From the NCBI RefSeq assembly GCF_036324505.1, contig NC_086351.1:4226001-4290000 (forward strand): 64,000 nt of DNA. Reading direction: 5' to 3'. This DNA comes from Eleginops maclovinus. Taxonomy: Eukaryota; Chordata; Actinopteri; Perciformes; Eleginopidae. A program made the position numbers and the translations under genes. The notes below the pieces were generated by a model that did no database searches, was not told where the DNA came from, and was given only the letters and a program-made list of their open reading frames with translations. Shown one piece after another: positions 1 to 13,402 of the stretch. Position 1 is the stretch's first letter, and each line of letters opens with the position of its first letter.

Positions 1-2177
1 ATTAATCATGTTACAGTTCTTTATTGGGAACAGCTGCTCCCTCTTCAAAGGTGGGAAGCAGCTGTTATTTCTTTAACTGTGCTGTAGAGAAGACTCTTCT
101 CCATGCTCTTCTAGTGTTATCTCAGGGAAAGATAATTGTTAGACTGTTATCAACACTGAATCCAATATTTTCTGTGACTTGCTTCTGCTATCGTGCCCCA
201 CGATGCCTCTTGCTTGGTCGTTCACCTCTCAAGTGTCGCAGACAGCGCCTGCTCCAAAGAAGGCCAGGCTAATTTGGGATTTGAGATCTCTTCTAAAACG
301 GAGCAGCACTTCAGTTTCATCCGCTTCAATCTTCCACCGCTTGACCACCAGCGCGAGGCACTGCAGCCTGCACTAAACCTTTGCTCCTCATTGCCTAATG
401 GAGCACAAAAGATGGCCCTGTTTGCTTAGCTGTTTGTCCACTCCTGCTTGCTACAGGCTAGCTGGCCTTAGGTGGAGAGATTGAGTGTGTGTATGAGTTG
501 GTGTGTGAGGAGGATGACAAGAGATGGACATTAGCACACACATGCCCTTTCCATAATGCGATCCCGGCTGGGCTGTTTGGATGGCCATAAAGTGAATGCC
601 ACTAATGGCCTCTCAGTTAATGGAGTCGTTAAGATTGGATTGCAAGAAGATAAAAGCAATGTGTGTGAAGCGGGAGGAAGTGTGATCATTTGTATATGTG
701 TATTGTTACTGTAAACGCTTTGTGTAAGCCTATTTCTACTTATTTAGTGCTTCAGTAGATACACCCAGGAAGGAGGCAGTGGCACCGCTGCATTAGCATT
801 AGTAGAAAAGGTCAGTATTCTATCAGTGTAGTTGTAATCCGGTCTGAGGCTCAGGTGATCAGTCCTCGCGGCGTAGGGCTCAGATATTCTCAGCGTTAGT
901 GTTGCACCGCTGCCTTGTGTGAGTGTGCATGTGACATAGGCTGAAAGGCTTCATTTGAGGTCATTCCAGGACATGTCCCCGGGAGAATAAGGCATTCTGG
1001 GTAGTGTTGCGTGTTGTTTTCATGGTGGCATGACTGCTCATTAAGTCTGTGTCAATTTCTTGATTCTCACCAGAGGGTTGGCCATGTCACTGTGCTCATC
1101 ATGTTTTAAAGCTTCAGCTGCGGTCCAGCATGCCTCAGTCAATGAATGGCAGCCTTCAATGCACCACCAGGGACATCTAGTTAGTTGGCAGAATTAACAT
1201 TTCATCACATGACAAGATGATTAAAATATAAAGACAGCTGCAGATGATTGACTTCTAAACTTTATGGATATTCGCTATTTTATTATCAACTTTGCAGAGT
1301 TAAACTTTTGAAAAAAGCAAAAAATAGGTATTTATCCGTCAAATGGTGTCAGTGTATCAGAAGATTAGTAAATACAATTCAGAGTGAGAGAGCACATCTT
1401 TTAATCTAATCACTTACTAAGCAGGCTAAGCCCGTAGCAAGGAAATAGAGTCTCAGCAGGGGAAGTCATTCTGCAATCACTGCCTGCAGCCCCCCGAGCA
1501 CACCGGAGGGGGTCAACCTGCAGAATAAGGAAGAACTGATTAAATGTCATGGTTTTTCTATTTCGATCTCACATAGTGAGGGCATATCATATTGTAGGAG
1601 TGATTGTTGTGATCAGATATTTCATTATTAAAAGTAAAACCATCTGTACATTATATTCATCTTTTTTTGAGAGCCTTTTTTTTTTTTTAGAGATATCCAA
1701 AAACCCATATTTAGACAAAGTTATTACAGTAGAAGGGCTTTGTCTTTTAATACAATGTAAGCTGACGCAGTCTTTTACTGCTCATCCACTTTTGTACAAT
1801 CCTACGTAATTGCTTTTGTGTGAAAAAAAATGTTCAAAAGTCATCCAGGCTCCAGCACTGTCAGCCTTGGTCTATTGAATCTATTTGACATTATAATTCT
1901 ACACTGGCACCTGCTGAGCGGCAGTCTGCCTGACAGTGTAATAATGGCACTCGTCATGATATCTACAGGTGTCTGAGGAAGATCATTAATATACGTAGGA
2001 CTCTACATCCCTTAAACCTCTAACGGTATCATATAGAATCGTCACAAGCCATATTTCCTTGAACTTACTAGGACAAAAGATGTGCTTTTTAAATTCAATC
2101 AGGAGAGACTTGTTTTATTTACAGAAACATGTATTGACGCTTGCATTAGATGAAAGAAACGTTAAATCTTTGGTGGT
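1..2177. other. Non-coding, left edge of the window
   Basis: No open frame with protein-like composition. It contains one clear hairpin (29-66). Otherwise it is unremarkable AT-rich sequence. Confidence 0.7.
29..66. repeat. Inverted repeat with E-box arms
   Basis: The arm AACAGCTGCTCCC at 29-41 pairs with GGGAAGCAGCTGTT at 53-66, with one bulged base and an 11-nt loop. Each arm carries CAGCTG, an E-box. Confidence 0.7.
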
Positions 2178-2545
2178 TAGACCCACATTGTGATATCGTA
2201 CAGTATATCTTAAGGGGGAGATGCAGCCGTAAGTATAATAGGAAACATAGAGTCCTAATCTAAAGACTGGTGGTGATGTTAAAACTGGACTTGATGAGGA
2301 CATGGGATGAAGAGGATGCTGAAGATCTGCATTTCAAGGAGTTTATTTGTGATAAGCTTAACCTGGGCACTGGAGATGATGACAGGAGGTGCATGGGGCG
2401 GAGGCGGGATGCACCATCAACAGCTGAAATGACAGCTGACTGAAGGACCGAGGAGGATAGATAATGAGCGTGATGATTGGCTGTTGGAGATCGTGGCAAA
2501 ATATAATTGAATAAGAGTGGAAGCCTGCTGTCAGCTGATTAGATG
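2178..2545 (+). repeat. Interspersed repeat family B, copy 1
   Basis: It shares with 38221-38380 the blocks TTAGAC..GTGATATC, GTAAGTA.AATAGG, TGATTGGCTGTTGGAGATC.TGGCAAAAT and TCAGCTGAT, in the same order. This copy has about 200 bp in the middle that the other lacks. Confidence 0.7.
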
Positions 2546-2715
2546 CAGCTGAGGAGTGAATGAATGTAAAGCAAGTCTTCCTGACTGAACCTACGCTTTC
2601 GCTTCATTTAAGGAACACCTATGTTGGGTAAAGCGAAGTAGCCCATCGTGGACGTACCAAATACACTATTGTAGTATTTCTAAACAAAAGAAAAGTCTAG
2701 GCCTTAAATAATAAA

Positions 2716-3160
2716 TTAAAGGGACTCTATTTTAGGGTTTTTCCCTTTCCTGCAGTGTGTTACATAGGGCCTAGGTTTTTGTGCATGTAAATGGTCTGCA
2801 AAGGCTATATTCCCTAATTTTCTCTCAGAGAGTGTGTGGAAACGCCTACATTGGACTTCTTTCTTGTAACATAGTGACTTCACTACGTAACACTCGCGCT
2901 TCTATTGTCTAGCGCTCAACACACTGTACGTAACAGGCTAAGGGCCGAAGTCATGTTTGATGAATCACAACCGAGCTGGCAAGATAACCAATCAGAGCAG
3001 ACTGGGCTCTGGTTTCAGACAGAGGGTGAAAAGAGATGCCAGCAAAGGCAGTATGAGAGAAGCAGAGCACGTTTTGAACTTTAAAGCATGGAAACAGGTC
3101 ACATTAGAGGCAGAAAATACAGATATGAACCTGAAAATGAGCAGACTACGGCCTCTTTAA
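2716..3160 (-). mobile_element. TTAA-bounded short DNA element, copy 1 (longest)
   Basis: The ends are TTAAAGGGAC (left) and, on the minus strand, TTAAAGAGGC from the right. The 445-bp interior, read on the minus strand, contains CCCTCTGTCTGAAACCAGAG, CTCTGATTGGTTATC, TTAGCCTGTTACGTACAGTG, AATAGAAGCGCGAGTG and AACACACTGCAGGAAAGGG, in the same order as copies 2-4. It is non-coding. Inverted ends and multiple dispersed copies point to a non-autonomous DNA transposon; the superfamily is unsettled. Confidence 0.85.
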
Positions 3161-6143
3161 CAATAAAACACTGAATGGACTTCAGTCTCACCTACATCAC
3201 ATATAAAGCAAAGCCTTTTCTCTTCTACAATTACAGCTCTGTGTAACTATGAATCATAGTGATGCACTTGAACGTAACTGGGATCTTTGGCTTTTTGTTC
3301 AATGCTTCTTCACATAAGTTGTTTCACTGTAGTGATTTCTGCAAGACGCTGTTCATAATTTAGCTCAGTACCGAGCATTGATAGCCCGTCTCCGCCTAGA
3401 GATAAGGAACACTTTGTGCTGTCATGAATTTTACACTGCAATCAGTTTGCTAGATAGAAAATAAATTAATCCTAAGAAATATAGATTTCACTTCATTAGT
3501 CCAGGGATGCCCATGCATGATGTGCCAAGCAAAGATCTTCGTTCGGATGTCCCCGTCTCATTTCAGTACTGATTTTCACCTTAGCTTGATACATCTAAAA
3601 ACATGACTCAGCGTTTTTCTTGGAAAACTATACATAGATGTTGATATCCCTCCCTTTTAATTTCTTATCTCATAATCCAAATAGTCCTGCCTGTCTTCTG
3701 CCAAAACCTGAACAGATGCATTATACTCCGTTAAATAATCAGTAAAATGTGAATTCAATTAGCGGGAAGTTGTGACCTATTGGGGACTTTTATCTCTTCA
3801 ATTAGTTAGCCGCCCGGGTTTTTCACAGCAAGCGTTAATGAAAACTTTAAAACAGCCAAAAGTGCAGCATACTGATTTAGAGCGCAATAATCCACGGCAG
3901 GTTTATTCGTAACCTTTCAACAACAAGGCATTTCAAAGTGCTCAACATAGGGCATCACCACAAGACAAAAAACACACACAAGGCACTCCAAAGAAGACTT
4001 AACAGCATTTGGTGTTGATATACTAAATCTAACCAAATAGAAGATAAAAGGCATCTAAAATACATCGAGACAAATGAAACTGTGGAATAAAAATACTGTG
4101 TGGCTTTAATGCAATGCAAGAGATATTCAAGGTCTCCTATTGTGCTATATTTGAACACTATATTGTAGTTATCTATACAAAACTTGTCTGTGAACTGTTT
4201 TGCTGAAAATACAAAACAGATCACCCATTGTAGCCATGCCTCATCTCCCTCTATTTCAGCCCTGGTCCTGGAGTGCTGATTCTGTGACCGTCGGTTTAAT
4301 TTTGAGCTGACCTTTAACAACAGAAGTTTTAAGAAAATAATTCTAAACAACTGCGAGTTGGATCAGATCTGTGATGCATAAAACCTGAACACTGCCTCTT
4401 CATGTTTTGACTTGTTTAGAGGGTTCATAATATATTGTGTCCCTAAACAGTTCAGTGCTTTATGAACCAACTGCTTAATGTGGTATAGAAATACACTTTG
4501 ACTCCCTCCTATTGGATAGGCTTTATAGAGACACCTTTAAGGACAGTATTGTAGTAATAGAGGCTACTGAAGATAAACACAATATTTTTCTAAATCCTGT
4601 TGAGACACAAGTCCTTATCTTTTGATATTTTCGTAGGATAATAGATGGCTGACTTTCTATTTGTATTTAAAATGTAGGTCAGTACACCAGGAACTCTGGG
4701 CTGGTTTTGAGTATTTTACCATTAGAGAGTTCAGGTTAGAATCATTATTCTTTGGATCCAAAGATAATTCAGACTCAGTGCTTGTATGTATATATATATT
4801 TGTGTGTACTTGTCATAATTATGGTATGATATTTTGTTGTTTTCCATATTCTGCTTTTGTGGCAGCATGTACATATTGAACTACAAATGATACACTTAAG
4901 AGCTTATGGGTGTAGCTTGGCATGCAGAATTGAACTAAGAAGCATCATATTGATAAGGGAAAAGACAGCTGGTTGCACTGGATCGAGACATCCTGTCCAG
5001 TTTAAGTTAAAAACGGAATCTTGATCTTAAACTAACTTGCATTTAGTGTGTTTAATACATAATACGCCATGTCTGCTTCCTGTTTCTTAAATATGGACTC
5101 AAGCCACATTTCAGCACCAGTTCCACATTTTGACCCGCGTCTCATTGTCTCCACAACACTTGTATTTTGGGATGGTGAGTGAAGAGCCTGTAATCAGCTC
5201 CAAAAAGTATTAACATGCGAGTCGGTTCCAGCTCTGCCGCGTCCAAACAGAGAGGCAGCAGCTGATTATGGGCTACTGCCTGAGTTTAAACTGCTGAATG
5301 TTTAATGACTGAATGAAACACGATACTCCAAATGGCTCATATCATACTCATATCATGGCACGAGTAAAAAAACAAAAATCAACAGATGTAATTCGTTAAC
5401 TCAGTGTTGGTTCAGTGGGGCTTTGAATGTCCTCTGACGTGTGGAGGAGCTGGAAAATACGGCAACTGAGACAAAACATGGCTGCAATGACAACCCCCCA
5501 TCACTGCCCCCCTACCGCAACCACATATACAGATATGTCAGGAAATAGTACGATATTATCTGCAACATCGCCTTTTTCGGTGTGCCACCTTCAGAATAAC
5601 TCAGATGTAAAATGTGTATGATGTAAATTCAGACACACAGGGAAGGAAGTGTTGACTGTAATTAAGCTCATATGGAGGTGAGCGTGACATAATGTAAAAA
5701 TTGCTGCGCCAAAGCAAAGCAACTCTCTAAACGGTTTGACATCCTCTGGAGGGGGATGCTTTTCTGCTTCACTTAAGCTACACAATAGCAGAACCCCATC
5801 CAGGAGGCTCAGTTAAATTTCAAATGTTTTTCTCTTCGCCGCTTTAGTGTTACTTCATGTAATCCACGGGGTTGTTTGACCAGTCTTTATTTCAAGTCCT
5901 CCTGAGCTGTTCAATAGCTCTGGAATCAAAATCTAAAGCTCCAGTCATTTATCTCGTGCTTTCCTCTGAATCTCCAAGTGCTGCTGTGATATTTCACTTT
6001 CGTTCAACCCGGAGATGTTGTAGTACCATAAAAACAAAACGCTGCACGATTAACGGCCTTTTATACAAGATTGACGATGAGCTTGTTGTTTTGCATGTGT
6101 GACCATAAGCGTACTGTCCGTCATACATGGACATCTGATGTAG

Positions 6144-6145
<2 letters not shown>
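3161..6145. other. Non-coding stretch
   Basis: No supported gene. About 4090-4310 resembles a decayed teleost interspersed repeat (GGTCTCCTATTGTGCTATAT; CTATTTCAGCCCTGGTCCTG), recalled with low certainty. The 131-codon minus-strand frame there is not gene-like. Confidence 0.6.
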
Positions 6146-6192
<47 letters not shown>

Positions 6193-6194
6193 GT
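6146..6194 (+). repeat. (GT)n microsatellite
   Basis: About 49 bp, one interruption. A second (GT)n of about 27 bp follows at 6280-6306. Confidence 0.97.
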
Positions 6195-6306
6195 AACATA
6201 AATAATCCATAGGCGTCTTTTCCATCTGTGTGAGCTTCTGTCTGTGTGAGAGATCTGTCAGGAGCCGTATTGTGCTGGCTGTGTGTGTGTGTGTGTGTGT
6301 GTGTGT

Positions 6307-9300
6307 TTGTTTTACTATTCCTTTGAATTTGATTTATAGTGAATCCTGTGGGGGAGCTTCATGTGTGCATTCTGCCGTGTTCATGGTCAATGTATTGTGT
6401 TACTATGATGCTGAGAGGCTCAAACGATTTCACATTGCTCATGAGTCAGTCTTTGATCTGAAAGTAAAACAGGCTGAGAGAGCAGATCCACGCAGGTGAT
6501 ACCATTCTATTAGCACCTGCAGTCTGCCTCAGCTTTTTGTGCACTGGATGGCAGCGACCTATAATGGGATTGCGTTATTACAGGAACAGTAATGCACCTA
6601 GTCGTGCCGCATGCCAGGTGAGGCATGGCGTTTTTGACCGTGACCCGGCATCTCGTGTAGCTTAGCAGTGACTTATGATAAGATACCTAACTGGGTCTCT
6701 GATTGTGTTACATGGATGCAGGAAACTTTGTTAATGTGTAGGCAATAAATCAAGCAGAAAACAGCAAAGGTAAACGTCTGGACATTGTAATTGATCGTTG
6801 CATTATTCAGCCCATGCCTGCTGCATGCGTCAGCTAAATTTGCAAACATAACAGCACAACGGTGACTTATGGAAAGACTCGGCAAAAAATACAAAGGAAA
6901 ATGAAAGATAACTCAGGACGCAACATATTGTGCGTCTTACTTTAAAGTTGCTAGATTAAAATGGTTAAGCTTTGGGTATCTGTTTGTGGATTTGGAATAG
7001 ATTGGAGGTATTATACACCAAATGTTTTTTTGACTTTAATTTGCTTTAATGTCATCAAACAAGCTCTGAACACAAAAACTGACATGCAATCTTCTTCAGA
7101 ATGTCATTATAGCGATCTTGCAGGCAGTTTAAACAACTAGCAGAAGGGGAGAAACACAGGTCCAACTTGTACTCTTCTCTAAGCTCATCTGTAATCTTTA
7201 TCGAGATGCATACAGTAGTGTCATTTTATGTGTTTTTTATTGAAACTGCTTTGTGCTGGAGAGTAAACCAAAGCAATGAGCTAAAAGATACTCAAACGCT
7301 CTTTAGAGTTAAGGAGAACTGCAGAGTTGGATGATAATTCTCTTGTCTCAGGATTACTAGCAACCCCTTTCCCATGACACACAGCAAATTTAACGGTTCA
7401 GTTAGGAATAATCTGCATAATAATTAAGAAAAACAAGACGTTGGGCCTGTAATTCACTTACATCCTGGTGAAAATACAAATAGATCCCAGGTAGCTAATT
7501 AGTCGCTATATGTTTCCCCTGGTGAAGACTCATTGTTTACCCGACAATGTCAGACCTTTGCCTTCACTGACAAATGAGGACAAAATGCACCGCTATCATT
7601 TCACTGCCTGAAGATTTGTGTAACCTCGGCCCCTGATAACACCATTTTCCAATTTCGCCATGCAGTCTCAATGGGACATAATCAGTCGCAAGCGGTTTGC
7701 CCGTGGCGCATGCCAGTGATATCCTGTCCACGATAATAACAACGCTGCCACATAAGGGGATAACCCGCCTTATTGCTCAAAGGATTTACATAGAACAGGT
7801 AATCATTGTGACCGCAGGCTATCTTTGACTGATGGTGTGTGTCAACACTACATGCGGCCTTTGTTTTCATTTGGCAATCATGCCTGTCGAGCCCATGCTG
7901 CTGCGAGATCAATGTACAGTTTGCAGGTCTGCGTGTGTGTGTGTGTGTGTGGTACCTGTGGTCAATCATCTTTATTGCTGCCATGCATCCATCTCACTCA
8001 GTGTGGCTGTGAAACATAGGACTCTTTTCCAAAGGACCGCTCCATTACAGCCTGATTTACTCCTCCAACAGGGCTCTGATATTAAAACACCGTCGCACAA
8101 TGATCCTTTTTAAGAGAAAACCCAAATTCAGAAATATGCTAATGAATGGTAGTGTGTGTGTGTATAACCGTATCCTCCGAGGCTTCTGTAGTGAGGGGAT
8201 GTTGGAGGCAGGGGGGAGGAAGTGTGGGGGGATGAGAGGAGATAGGAAGTGATAGCTCAGTAGAAAGGTGTAAAGTCCTCCAGCAGCTAGCTAATCTGCT
8301 AGGCTTAGGGTGGCTGGTTCTCTTTCGGGCTCTCATGGAGGAAGGCAAAAGCTCTTTTAGGCTCACCTTTCAAGGCGCTTGGGCCACAGCCACAGGGGGG
8401 AACCCAAACACATCGATTAGCCATCGGTAAAGGAGGAAAGGGGGGGGCAGACATTCTCCCTCCCTCTCCTCCCCTCTCCCTCCACCTCCAATCACCTCCT
8501 CCTGCTTTCTCACGGGAACATACAATTACAGCGGAGGGAAAATTGAAGATGGAAGGAAAACAATCAAAAGTGACGCGAGAGAAAAATGAGGAAAGTGTGT
8601 TCAGCGAGAACAATTGACAAAAAAGAAAGACAGGAATCAAACAAACACGCAAGCCCTGAACAGCCGTGTTTTGTTTTGCTCTGATCAGAAGCCAAAATCT
8701 CAGAGCGGGCTGGTGTCTGCGTGTGTGTGTGTGTGTGTATGTGTGTGTGCACGGCAGCTGCTGTGTTTATCTGTATGAAAGCTTTACGGTAAATAAAGCT
8801 CGAGTTCTGGCAGCGAGACAGGTGCAGCAGGCTGGGCCAAAGGAGAGCTACTGTAACTCAGGAAGAGAGGGAAGAGAGTGGAAGAGTGAGAGGAGGAGAG
8901 CAACTCTCATGGAAGTGCCAACCGGACAATCTTTGAAGTGGCACATATTGGCATATCATGAATAAACATCATCAATGTTTGCTTTCGAGCAAGGCACAGC
9001 TCAAGGTGTGAGGCTCATTAGAGACCAAGAGGCCATGTGGATGAAAAGAACTGTGGCTGATCCATCGAGAGGAAAGCGAGTTCATCCGCTAGTATTTATC
9101 ATTTTTACCCTGGTCTTTGTGTAATCGTGCGTGCACTGATGAGAAAGAATGGAGTCCCTGATTACAAAGGAAATCCCAGAAAGCTCGAGTGCACCGTGTA
9201 GACATGAAACATCTGAGATCATATACTGTACCGCTCATTGCTCAGCATCTCATGTAACCGTACCAATTATGTTGTCGGCTTCTTAATGATACTGTTTTGT

Positions 9301-10294
9301 CAGTGCATTTATTAGGCTAAACATTAACCTCTACAGATTCATTGTCATGTCTTTTTCTCGGGATAGGTATTCCATTTTTTCGCTACCGGAAACAAAGTGA
9401 TGATATTACTGCTGATAACCAACGCGCAAATTACACCCCTCTCCCTCCTCTTCCTTCCAATAATAACTCATCTATAGGCACTTGGAATATTAACCCAGTG
9501 CTCCCCCACGGCTGAATATATGAACCAGCACATATAAGCCTTGCAGTGTGATTAGAAACCCCGCCTGGTGAACTGCTAATACACTCAGTGGAGTTTGATA
9601 GCCTCCAGTACGGCAGGCTTCTGGTTATGAATAACCCACCGACCCTCCCCCTTATAACTCAGGATGAAAAACAGAGTTTCAACTGACTTTCCTTCAGTGT
9701 TGAACGCTGTGCGCTGTAAGTTGTTTTTCTTCTTAACTGAATGCATGTCAGAACGTATAGGGTTCATCCGAAAGCATTAGGGGAATCAGTAACAGCCCTT
9801 AAGTCTTTCTGAGGCGGATCTGTGCAGAGATTAAGCAACATCGTTTAAAGGGAGACGGGAGGGGAAATGTGTTTTGGTTTTATAGGCGTGTGACAGCTCC
9901 TACATAATAGTGAGCTAATCCTTTTTATACAGTGTGTGTCTGTCTGTCTCCCCCTTTGTACACACAGTGGCAACATCCAAACACGTACACAAATACACCA
10001 CATAGAAGAATTCAAATGCTTTATTTAAGTTAATAGAAATACAACAGTTTGATTACACTTTGTTTTAAGTCTGAAAATACTGGATTCAATTGATATATTA
10101 TTGTGTTCATAGCTTTAATGTTGCAGCTAATTCCAGATGTTTCAAAAACTAATGTGAGGATTTAAGTTTATACAATATCAAGATATACAATATTTATTAC
10201 GTAAGTATACACCAGCATAACATGGAAATACTCTGGTTAATCACCTCAAATTGTTACTGTCCTTGAGGAAATGTAGTTTCATTCGACCGCTGAC

Positions 10295-10298
<4 letters not shown>
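6307..10298. other. Non-coding stretch
   Basis: Short GT runs occur at 7930-7950 and 8720-8750, with a pyrimidine-rich tract at 8450-8515. Positions 7330-7560 are repeat-poor and rich in TAATTA-like motifs. No gene is supported. Confidence 0.6.

Positions 10299-10336
<38 letters not shown>
10299..10336 (+). repeat. (CA)n microsatellite
   Basis: 38 bp, uninterrupted. Confidence 0.97.
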
Positions 10337-10338
<2 letters not shown>

Positions 10339-12186
10339 CATCCATGAACACTAAACACAACAGGACAGAAACACACATCGCAGCAGTCTTGGCTGAGCTG
10401 ATGAATGAGAGGCCTTTGAACTGTTAATAATTTCTCGTCGGGTTTCATCATTTCAACTTGACATCTGTCAAAACTGCTCAGGCCGCCGTGGCCAAATAAA
10501 TGTCTGCGAAGACCATGGCCAGAAAGTATTTCCCCGGGTCACGCTTGCGGCTAAGGTGCTAAAGAACAGTGTGTATGGCTGTTCCTGGCACGGCACCACA
10601 AGCTCCTTAGACTCAGAATTGACTCATAAGTGCTAATGACAGGTGTCCGAGTGTGTTTGGTTTGCGGTGTGCAAACACGGCCAAATTCCTGCCATCGCTA
10701 GCGTCAAACTCTGCGCTGTTCAAATATTCTGTAGCATGAGGTGTCTTATCTATCGCGGCGCACTTGTTCAACTCATTAAAAATTAATTGATATGTGACAT
10801 TTCATATCCATTGTTGAATCACTTTTATGACATTGATGTGACAGACTCAATTTAGCCAGTTAGGCCACATCAGAGTAAGAAGTCATTTGGTCCTACCCGT
10901 CATTATCTCGCTCATCACGCCCTCTGATTGCACACACCAATTAAAAGGGATTAACCTCCCATCCAGTTTGCCCCTTTCTGCCACCAAATTGTTATGTCGT
11001 TTGTCGAGCACCATGGCTGCCCGCGCTCACGCGTTGTCTCTCTCTCTGTCGAAAGTAATAATTGTGTTCCTTGCTGTGTGATAATGCGGTGCTCTCTGCT
11101 CCGTTCGGGTCCGTATTGAAATCTCAGCGCTGTCCCTCTGCAGTGACTGTCTCCCTTTGTATCTGAGAAACTGATGCTATCATCCCTCCCCCAGTGAATT
11201 ATCAATTCCTCCCCTTTTGCTCTCTTTCTCAACTTTCAATATTTCCTCTCCGGCTTCGCTATCTCCTCCCGGTATCTCGTCTTCACCACCACATTTCCTC
11301 CATCTTGCTCCCTCTGTCTTACTCTCCTTTTTTTCCTTCTCTGTCACACTCTTATCTGTCCACTGCAATCGCTCTCTTTGCTCTGTATCCAAAAGACCCT
11401 TTGCATGTCTGTGGCCGGGAAGCATCAGAGTGTAACCCCCTAAATTGGAATGTAATGGTGAGGCAACACACACGCATGAGGAACTCTTGAGTTAATGGAC
11501 AATTTACCTCACCTCATTGTTATAGCCTTTACATTCATTAAGCTCCCTCAGCCTCTCTTTATCTTTCGCTCTCCTTTATTCCTTCATTCTGTGCTATCTT
11601 TCTCTGCCCTGGTTGTCTTCATCCTAACAGTGCGGCTGCATTTTTCTTCATTGTGTCCGACCTTTGTGTTTCCTTTGGCTCTGGTGTTTGCCTTTTCCCT
11701 TTTCCCTTTTCCGCTCTCTTTTCCCCCTCCGGCTCGAGCTGTCCAGCCTGGTTCCTGCAGCCTGCTGGAGTAAATGGTAAAATAATGGTAACAGCCTGCT
11801 ATAAATCACCCCAATTGAAAAACATCACCATTATAGTCTCTTTCTCTTTCTCTGCCTCATCTGTTCTTTTCCTGTGACCTTCACCTTTGTTCCAGGAGGG
11901 AACGAGGGAGGGTAAGGGCGACTATTGGCAATTGTTGTGGGGGGAAACAATTGCTTCCAGAGAAGGTGAAGGAAATATAAATTCCACACAGTCAATACTA
12001 TGTCTGTGTGAGTGTGTGTGTGTGTGTGTTTCTGTGCACATGTGTTTGTTCAGTTGCTGATTTGGGAGAATGTGATCCAGTCTCTAAGCTGTGACTGGTG
12101 TGTGGTGTGTGCTCTGCCCTGACCAGAAGCTTAGAGGAGAAGCCTCATGCGGAAGGAAGAATATCCTTGTGTCAGCACATCTGCAA

Positions 12187-12188
<2 letters not shown>
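10337..12188. other. Non-coding stretch with long pyrimidine-rich tract
   Basis: Positions 11160-11880 are strongly C/T-rich on the + strand, which keeps several frames open by chance. No codon-level evidence of a gene. Confidence 0.6.

Positions 12189-12247
<59 letters not shown>
12189..12247 (+). repeat. (TG)n microsatellite
   Basis: 59 bp, uninterrupted. It forms an inverted pair with the (AC)n at 12459-12523. Confidence 0.98.
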
Positions 12248-12249
<2 letters not shown>

Positions 12250-12457
12250 ACGTATGCATTACAGGCTTAAGGGGGGAAGAGAAAAATGCGTCACAGTGTG
12301 AAAGAAAGCACATAATGGCAAAAAGAAAGACAGGAGTGATAGTGAGAGATCATCACGGTGCTAATAAATGTGCAACAGTGATAGAGAGCGACGTGATGCG
12401 GTAAATGGAATATGACACACACGACTTCTATACCTATTCCTACAATGGAAATTCAAT

Positions 12458-12458
<1 letters not shown>

Positions 12459-12523
<65 letters not shown>
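12459..12523 (+). repeat. (AC)n microsatellite
   Basis: 65 bp, uninterrupted. It is complementary in orientation to the (TG)n 211 bp upstream. Confidence 0.98.
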
Positions 12524-12526
<3 letters not shown>

Positions 12527-13402
12527 AAAGCAGCTGATTGCAGGCTACTGTGCGTTGTTTCATCTTTATTGGACCAATAAAATAAGAGCCAGCGTCAGTC
12601 AGCATGTCTGAGTTTGGTTGCTGTGGTGACGCTTGCACAGGTCCACAGCCGAAAGCAAGGATGGAGGAAGCGTTAAGATCTGTTACTCAAACGGAAGAAG
12701 CAATACATACATAACAAACAACATGGTTATATTATCATATATAAGATATACAGATATGTGAGATATAAAATGCAGAATGATATATCTTACTTACATGTTC
12801 AGTTGCTATTTGTTCACCAAGAGATGATTCATTTAAACCTTATTATACGTTGGTGAATCGGTCACTCGCTGCAATAACATATTACCTTTAGAAAAGCAAT
12901 GTTCGCTTATTCCCACCCCCCCCCCGCTGCTACTCCTCCAAGCTGTCGAAGCTACCCTTGAGAAATATGATCAAATTTTTGGAGCGTAGCATAGAATTAC
13001 TCACGCTTGTTGATGATTTACTGTACATCGCTAATGTGAAATACGCAGGTTTTCATGTAGAAACATTACCCTTTTGAAATTAATAGTTTCTATCAAAGAC
13101 TCTTAAACACAACCCCAACCACACAATCAGCCGGGAAAAATAAACGATTGTATGTTTTTGTGTTGTCAGATCAGCCTGATGCTGCGCTATGATTGGCTAG
13201 TCTGTGTTTGAGGGACGGGACTTAATCAAAGGTCTTATAGTGAAAAGCTTTCAATTTGAAACCAGGAAATAGTCAATATTGAAACAACCGATGAAACTAT
13301 AGACATCAAATGTATTCACATACTAAAAGCTGAATTATATGTCATTTATTAGATTGACGTTCTCTTTAGTCCCTTTTAGAGAGTTGTGTTATAATATAGG
13401 AG
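12524..13402. other. Non-coding stretch
   Basis: AT-rich, with a C-run at about 12917-12925. Nothing recognised. Confidence 0.6.

Noticed and set aside
3955..4350. 131-codon minus-strand frame
   Set aside because: The region looks like a decayed interspersed repeat, and the translation has no family resemblance that I can support.
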